DNA from: an uncultured delta proteobacterium
GTDB lineage: Bacteria > Myxococcota_A > Polyangia > Polyangiales > Polyangiaceae
DNA length: 43,480 nt
Direction: 5' to 3'
NCBI GenBank assembly: GCA_903892415.1
Contig: CAITIQ010000419.1
Coordinates: 1-43,480, forward strand
The notes beneath the pieces are model-generated. The model was not told the origin of the DNA, ran no database searches, and saw nothing but the letters and a program-made list of their open reading frames with translations. Below, piece by piece: positions 40,101 to 43,480 of the stretch; within the stretch, counting starts at the first letter, position 1, and the number at the start of each line of letters is the position of its first letter. Made by a program: the position numbers and the translations under genes.

Positions 40101-41550
40101 CCGCGCGCAATACGGCCTCGGCGAGCGCGGCGGCTCGCGAATAGTCGCCCCGACGAAACGCCAACTCGCAATCGGCGAGGGATGCGCCAGTCGCGTTCAC
40201 AGGCGGTGCCGGCGTCAACTCGAGACCTTCGAGCGCGCGCTCGATCGCAGCCGTCGAGGTGAGCGGCTGATACGCTGCCAGCCTCGCCAGTGACGCGAGT
40301 GTCCCGATGCGCTTGTTACTACGTGTCCATGCGTACTCGAACAGCGGCGCGTCGAGCCGAGCGCCCGCTAACTCAAATAGCCGGATCGCCTGCTCCTCCC
40401 TGGCTTGCTCTAGCGCCGCGGGCTCGCTGCCCAACGTGGGCGTGAGTTCCTGATCGGCTAGGACCAATAGCGCCCCAGCGCTTGTTCGTGCGATGGCAGC
40501 GCCAAGAACTTGTACCGTCTGTCGACAGGCCGCGGTCTGTGCGTGCACGATCACGGACAGTCCAAGCCGCGCCGCCGCGCTCGCGACAGTAGCAAGATCG
40601 CTCGTGCGGTCCCCGCTGACTCTCAGCCTAAAACTCTTCGCCCAGCGTGCGGCAAAGTCGAGGTCGGAGGCGAGCGACAAGCTAACCGTAGACTTGCCGG
40701 CTCGCAGAGCCCGCTGCGCGAGATCCCGAGCAAAGCGCCGCCGACCCGAACCAGGGGCAGCGCTGATCCAAAGGGTGCGGCCCTCGGAGCGCTCCACAAC
40801 GGCAAGCGCCCGCTCGAGCGTGGCCTTTGAGCCAACCCGAGCGAACGTGCCAAGCACGTCCAGTTGTCGTCTCGTTTCCCCGAGCGCGTTGATGCACGCG
40901 AGCGCGGAGCTTGGCCGGGCTCGCGGGTCGTTTGCAACGCACGCCGCCAAGAGCGCACGCAGGTCTGGGCCTGGAGTCGGAAGGGCCTCTTGTAGAGCTC
41001 GGCCCAACGAGTAGAGGTCACCCGCCACCGAAGCTCGCGCTCCTGCGAGTTGTTCCGGTGGCATGTAGCGTGGAGTACCTCCCCGCGCGGGTGTGCCCAC
41101 CGGGCGAGCCAGTCCGAGGTCGAGGATGCGTCCTCGGCCACGCTCGTCCACCCAGAGATGATCGGGCTTCAGGTCCCCATGTACAAACCCGCGCTGGTGC
41201 AGGTGTTCGAGCCCAGTCAGCAGATCCGCCAGCACCGACGGAGTCGTTGTCGACGCCGAGAGCGCGGCCCCTCCGACCAACTCCATGGTGATCGCCGACG
41301 GCTGAGCAAAAGCGCCGGCCACGTCGAGCAGGCGAGGAAAGGCTGGGTGAGCCTGCTCGAGGAGCTGTGCCTCCTGTGCAATAGCGGCACGTTGCTCAGG
41401 GGCTTGAGCCCGTTTTTCAATGGCCGCGAAGCCAGCGAGCCGGTCCCAAACACGTCGAACCAACGGCCCGAGGACCAACCCAGGCTCGTAACGGGTGTGC
41501 CAGAGAGGTGTATCGAAACTGATACATACAGTTACACCTGTTACAGCCAA
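37165..41550 (-). CDS. Giant fusion: kinase-like domain, TPR, GAF, sigma54 activator, Fis HTH
   Basis: A 1461-residue protein. Residues ~20-230 are a Ser/Thr kinase-like domain with HGDLKPD (124-130) instead of HRD, DLG (144-146) instead of DFG, and PPEQ (164-167); the Gly loop is degenerate. Residues ~240-430 look like an ATPase, but the P-loop reads AAPGSGRRR, without the Walker Lys. TPR-like helices follow (~440-950), then a GAF domain (~985-1145, 'TGAERAFLVLARPRG...LRSILAVPIRG'). A complete sigma54 AAA+ domain lies at ~1165-1390, with GESGTGKE (about 1192) and GAFTGA (about 1240). The end is a Fis-type HTH ('GNRTLAAKSLGVSRVTLHRWMKRY'). The start is uncertain: TTG 41550, with no ribosome site seen. 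Confidence 0.87.
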   Translation of the reverse strand: MAVTGVTVCISFDTPLWHTRYEPGLVLGPLVRRVWDRLAGFAAIEKRAQAPEQRAAIAQEAQLLEQAHPAFPRLLDVAGAFAQPSAITMELVGGAALSASTTTPSVLADLLTGLEHLHQRGFVHGDLKPDHLWVDERGRGRILDLGLARPVGTPARGGTPRYMPPEQLAGARASVAGDLYSLGRALQEALPTPGPDLRALLAACVANDPRARPSSALACINALGETRRQLDVLGTFARVGSKATLERALAVVERSEGRTLWISAAPGSGRRRFARDLAQRALRAGKSTVSLSLASDLDFAARWAKSFRLRVSGDRTSDLATVASAAARLGLSVIVHAQTAACRQTVQVLGAAIARTSAGALLVLADQELTPTLGSEPAALEQAREEQAIRLFELAGARLDAPLFEYAWTRSNKRIGTLASLARLAAYQPLTSTAAIERALEGLELTPAPPVNATGASLADCELAFRRGDYSRAAALAEAVLRAAKRTDTPSAQLAQALLARSLARSGNYRRASELLVSLSASSVYDRLLRLECLERLGQHREARSAARDLEFESAIGVAALAIGAHASLAMGEPELARSMAERGLARSTEFVDAEPDELGLCDSPREVVGRLLSIQSDVALRQGRFDDSLSFAENALALAVRHDDALLAAQAHARLGAARGLSGDPRSARHHYAEALAAAERAGDVGRLPAFIMNLATAEHGLGDFAAALDHYQEAASLAERLGRKANLLAATVNLAGLWTFLAARVEAETLLNRADELAKELGDAVYRSQSLLLRAELLREVNLPSALELARAAHAGFAAAGAARQALEAELLGAELSLRAGSSERARTLLELHGPELKRAGLEARCALLAGRTALATGEPGPALAHAEKAIRAADGERELSLLARFLGAQAKEALAPGSGDQDAAQARVELRALVATLPATARANFTSTQERRAVERGLERQVSATSLAARGLGPEAQRLLGLVRRLLLEGQEQRVLETALDEAVQLTGAERAFLVLARPRGLPEVAAAHNVAPEALKSASFRFSRSVVERAIKTGEVVVTASALEDPALDPTRSILDLGLRSILAVPIRGPRTVLGALYLDHRIEHGRFGEAERELTVALADIVGIALEKARLVKRAEERADESARQTEAALRDNVEKAREVERLAQMLKRAKLNPEAQGGIVGSSHKLLSALDIARRVAKSDLPVLIRGESGTGKELFARFVHGESARRQGPFVAINCGAVPEALLESELFGHKRGAFTGAINDNPGLFRLADGGTLFLDEIGEMPLRMQTRLLRVLQEGEVRPVGGSETLKVEVRILAATHRNLEQAVGEGAFREDLYYRLLGARVSLPALRERREDILEIAQAILARLRQRYQRSFELSREAETALLRHDWPGNVRELEQTLTRGALLAEGVAIGPENLDLARHEQTRRNELQTFDRALIEQALKAAKGNRTLAAKSLGVSRVTLHRWMKRYDVG

Positions 41551-41633
41551 GATCGCAACTTCTGCCTGTTTGTTGGTGAAAGTTCGGCTGGCATGACTCG
41601 TGGATAGGGGGTCTCAACCAAGGAGTTCCCGTC

Positions 41634-42146
41634 ATGAGCTTGTTTCAACGTCTTCCAGTTCTCGCACTTTCCTTCCTTCTGGCCGCCTGCGGGACCTCGT
41701 CCGGTAGCAGCGGGGAACTCGGTGGGAGCGGCGGCTCGGGCGGCAGTGGCGCAGCCGGTGCAAGTGAAAGCGGCGGCGGCGGGAGCGGCGGGGAGGGCGG
41801 ACAACCGGTGTGCCCATCGCTCGAGAACGCTGCCGTTCACTACCTTTCGCAAGACCCTGCGCAGTGCGACCTCACCGACTGCGGTGGAGCGGAGACCGAT
41901 TGCATCCCTTGCGCCGGCAATCAGGAGTACTTCTCGGATGAAGTTTGTGGCTGCGGCTGCATTGACCTCGTCCCGGCCACCTGCCCCGACCCGAGTGACC
42001 CCTCCGTTCACTACCTCGAGACCGACCCGGCGCTGTGTGGTCTCACCGACTGTGGTGGGGCAGAGACGGATTGCATTCCCTGCGAGCCGGCTCAGGAGTA
42101 CTTCGAGAATGAATGTGGCTGCGGCTGCATCGACCCGAGCACCTGA
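41634..42146 (+). CDS. Lipoprotein with two tandem 8-Cys repeats
   Basis: A 170-residue lipoprotein: the signal ends 'LLAACGTSSG', followed by a Gly/Ser spacer to about residue 60. Two ~50-residue repeats follow, each with eight Cys and a near-identical core: 'VHYLSQDPAQCDLTDC' and 'VHYLETDPALCGLTDC', then 'GGAETDCIPC', 'QEYF' and 'CGCGCID'. The CGCGC ending occurs in several surface lipoproteins of this group of bacteria as I recall it. The DNA of the two cores is also similar, suggesting a recent duplication. AAGGAG at 41620-41625 fixes ATG 41634. It is divergent from the giant kinase fusion and is followed after three bases by another lipoprotein, probably co-transcribed. Confidence 0.88.
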   Translation: MSLFQRLPVLALSFLLAACGTSSGSSGELGGSGGSGGSGAAGASESGGGGSGGEGGQPVCPSLENAAVHYLSQDPAQCDLTDCGGAETDCIPCAGNQEYFSDEVCGCGCIDLVPATCPDPSDPSVHYLETDPALCGLTDCGGAETDCIPCEPAQEYFENECGCGCIDPST

Positions 42147-42149
42147 GCG

Positions 42150-42623
42150 ATGAAACCCTGGAAGCGGCTCCTCCCAAGCTTGTGGCTCATCGCTCTCGCA
42201 GCCTGCGTGGCGACGCCGCTTCCTCAGCCTCCCGGCTACGAACTAGACGTTGACCTGATCGAGGCAGAGCCGCTTGATTCAGGCGTGACCTTCGTTGGCG
42301 CGCCAGGCGCCTTGACGCCAGGGCCAGTTGGTTTGCGCGTCACGCCAGCCCAACCGGACTCCGACCCACCCGTGAGCCAAGGCTCGGCGCTGGTCGCGGC
42401 GGATGGCTCCTTCTCCGTGTTCGCGCTCTCTCCGCTCGCCAACACCTTCTTCTTCGAGGCCATCACCGACGACACCGATGTGTTCGTTGGGGCACTGACC
42501 GTCGATGGATCCGGACTCGTGATCGAATCAGACCCTGGCCCTGATAGCGACGTTGATGGCTCTCCGGATGCGATCGATTGCGCGCCGCAAGACCCCAGTC
42601 GCGTAGGTCAACGCTGCAACTGA
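42150..42623 (+). CDS. Lipoprotein of unknown function with acidic, Ca-binding-like C-terminus
   Basis: A 157-residue protein: MKPWKRLLPSLWLIALAAC with a good lipobox at Cys19. The mature part has a beta-sandwich-like middle ('VTFVGAPGALTPGPVGLRVTP', 'ALVAADGSFSVFALSPLANTFFFEAIT') and an acidic end 'DPGPDSDVDGSPDAIDCAPQDPS', like the Asp-rich calcium loops of thrombospondin type 3 repeats. It begins three bases after the Cys-repeat lipoprotein gene and is likely in its operon. I recognise no family. It converges on the bufferin-like gene with an 18-base gap. Confidence 0.82.
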   Translation: MKPWKRLLPSLWLIALAACVATPLPQPPGYELDVDLIEAEPLDSGVTFVGAPGALTPGPVGLRVTPAQPDSDPPVSQGSALVAADGSFSVFALSPLANTFFFEAITDDTDVFVGALTVDGSGLVIESDPGPDSDVDGSPDAIDCAPQDPSRVGQRCN

Positions 42624-42641
42624 GCAGCTTGCTGGCCCAAG

Positions 42642-43154
42642 CTAGCAGCCCATGGCGCAGCCGCCCTTGCCCTTGCACTCATTCTTTCCGGCGCAATCGT
42701 GCTGATCCGTCTTGCACATCCCCTTGCCCTTGCACTCGTTGAGGCCCTTGCAACAAGCCTTGGCCGTGGGCTTCACCTTCTTCGGCTCGGCTGGGGCTGA
42801 GGTGGGTTTGGCTTTGATGGGTGGCGCTGCTACCTGAGCCGTCGCGCTAGCGGTTGCCACGGCTGCTTCCGTTGCTACCGCTGTTGTGGTTGCCACGGCC
42901 GAGGCTTCCGGAACTGCTTGAGGCACAACAGGCTCTGGCTCGGCCACTGCCTCGGCGCTAGGTGTTGCGGAGCCGGGCCTTGCGCTGGCCTGTGCGGAGG
43001 CAAGTCCGTTGTAGTCGGCGAGCACGGCGTCTCGTGACAGCGGCTCTGGCTCGGACTTGGTGCCCCCGCAGCCGGCGAGCAACCCCACGATTGCGGCCCG
43101 ACCAAGGGTGGTAGCAAGAGCCTCGCAGTTTGGCAGCGGGCGGACAGTCGACAT
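42642..43154 (-). CDS. Lipoprotein with bufferin-like Cys/Lys/Gly C-terminal repeats
   Basis: A 170-residue protein. A lipoprotein signal ends 'VGLLAGCGG' (Cys29), then a long Ala/Pro/Val/Thr low-complexity linker to about residue 130. The C-terminal ~35 residues carry two copies of a Cys-Lys-Gly-x-Asn-x-Cys-Lys-Gly-Lys-Gly-x-Cys motif (CKGLNECKGKGMC and CAGKNECKGKGGC). This pattern resembles BufA/DUF2282-like proteins, whose Cys residues are modified by MNIO (DUF692) enzymes to make metal-binding peptides. No DUF692 gene lies in the window; one could sit beyond the edge. ATG 43154 has a TAAGGT hexamer six bases upstream. The metal-handling role is inferred. Confidence 0.72.
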   Translation of the reverse strand: MSTVRPLPNCEALATTLGRAAIVGLLAGCGGTKSEPEPLSRDAVLADYNGLASAQASARPGSATPSAEAVAEPEPVVPQAVPEASAVATTTAVATEAAVATASATAQVAAPPIKAKPTSAPAEPKKVKPTAKACCKGLNECKGKGMCKTDQHDCAGKNECKGKGGCAMGC

Positions 43155-43335
43155 GCGCGGACCTTAGCTCTTCTGGTGGCTACCGCGCAGCTCAAATGAG
43201 CGAGGGTACGAACGACGCCAATGCTATAGCCTAGCTGTCAAAAGTGTGGCGCCCTATTGGTTATAGTAAGTAATAATGCGGATGCTGAAATTGTCATTGA
43301 TTAAGGTAGTTTAGGGGATTGTTGGGCCAGGCAGA
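43155..43335. other. AT-richer non-coding gap with promoter for the bufferin-like gene
   Basis: The 43200-43320 stretch is clearly richer in A and T than the rest of the window and has no convincing gene. On the minus strand TAAGGT (43166-43161) ends six bases before ATG 43154, consistent with a leaderless promoter. A 12-codon frame (MRMLKLSLIKVV, from 43276) is probably chance. Confidence 0.5.
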
Positions 43336-43480
43336 TTATCTGCTTATCGCTGTGGCGGTTGTGACGTCCGAGGCCATTTCTTCGCGCGTGCTGCCTACAC
43401 GCGCGAGACGGCGATGCCGAGGCCCTTCGATGTTCTCGCTTTCGTACTCCACCAGGCCCTGTTCATCGACGCAAAGCCGC
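43336..43480 (-). CDS. Possible 3' end of a minus-strand gene cut by the window edge
   Basis: The minus strand stays open from the window edge to a TAA at 43338-43336, giving 48 residues that begin RLCVDEQGLVEYESENIEGP. The composition looks protein-like, but a plus-strand frame over the same bases (ATG near 43414) is also open to the edge. I recognise no family. Confidence 0.35.
   Translation of the reverse strand, partial: RLCVDEQGLVEYESENIEGPRHRRLARVGSTREEMASDVTTATAISR

Noticed and set aside
41551..41633. Possible sigma54 -24/-12 promoter between the sigma54 activator gene and the divergent lipoprotein (TGGTGAAAGTTCGGC and TGGCATGACTCGTGG)
   Set aside because: The GG-N10-GC spacing is met only by the first, whose other positions match poorly; the second lacks GC at -12.
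43276..43314. A 12-codon plus-strand frame in the AT-richer gap (MRMLKLSLIKVV)
   Set aside because: Too short and without a ribosome site or -10 box; expected by chance in AT-rich DNA.

Overview
The window is a 43.5 kb, high-GC, gene-dense stretch of a bacterial chromosome, almost certainly from a myxobacterium-like member of Myxococcota (Polyangia type). The evidence is a MYXO-CTERM-type C-terminus, a DUF2378-family gene (a family known mainly from myxobacteria), Hanks-type Ser/Thr kinases with large fused C-termini, and many lipoproteins whose Cys is followed by a long Gly/Ser/Ala linker. I see no rRNA, tRNA, CRISPR array, transposase or phage gene.

Layout. 1-4.8 kb: a partial TetR gene with a palindromic operator, a lipoprotein, a DUF1295 membrane protein, and a PhoH-SthA pair on the minus strand. 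4.9-12.9 kb (plus): acyl-CoA synthetase, SxxK serine hydrolase, FG-GAP/VCBS surface protein, amidase, DUF2914 lipoprotein and M15-like peptidase, mostly with overlapping stop/start codons. 12.9-18.7 kb: YebC-type regulator (minus), L,D-transpeptidase lipoprotein, Ser/Thr kinase with TolB-like and TPR parts, and a Prx5-type peroxiredoxin. 18.8-22.7 kb: a Cys-rich lipoprotein facing a two-gene radical-SAM operon, a SPASM enzyme plus a fusion of B12-binding, radical-SAM and isoaspartyl-methyltransferase-like domains. 22.7-26.4 kb: a structured 320-base intergenic region, YceI, LysR, an exonuclease/endonuclease/phosphatase lipoprotein and a stop-interrupted DUF2378 gene. 26.4-32.6 kb: a STAND ATPase regulator, a sugar-dehydrogenase-like lipoprotein, a second LysR divergent from an unknown secreted protein, and a COQ4-like protein. 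32.6-37.1 kb: a TetR gene followed by a MacAB-type export operon ending in a small Cys-rich lipoprotein. 37.2-41.6 kb: one 1461-residue protein running from a kinase-like domain through TPR and GAF to a sigma54 activator. 41.6-43.5 kb: a duplicated Cys-repeat lipoprotein, another lipoprotein, a bufferin-like Cys-rich protein, an AT-richer gap and the end of a possible minus-strand gene.

Cross-cutting signals. (1) Thirteen genes lack a convincing Shine-Dalgarno but have a TAnnnT-like hexamer ending 6-9 bases before the start codon, which suggests widespread leaderless transcription. (2) Unrelated exported domains share one N-terminal design: lipobox Cys, then Gly-Asp or Gly-Thr, then a Gly-rich spacer. 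(3) Seven convergent gene pairs meet within 30 bases or overlap. The best candidate for an undescribed system is the radical-SAM pair at 19339-22733. It looks like a peptide-modifying (RiPP-like) cassette, but I found no convincing precursor peptide in the window.
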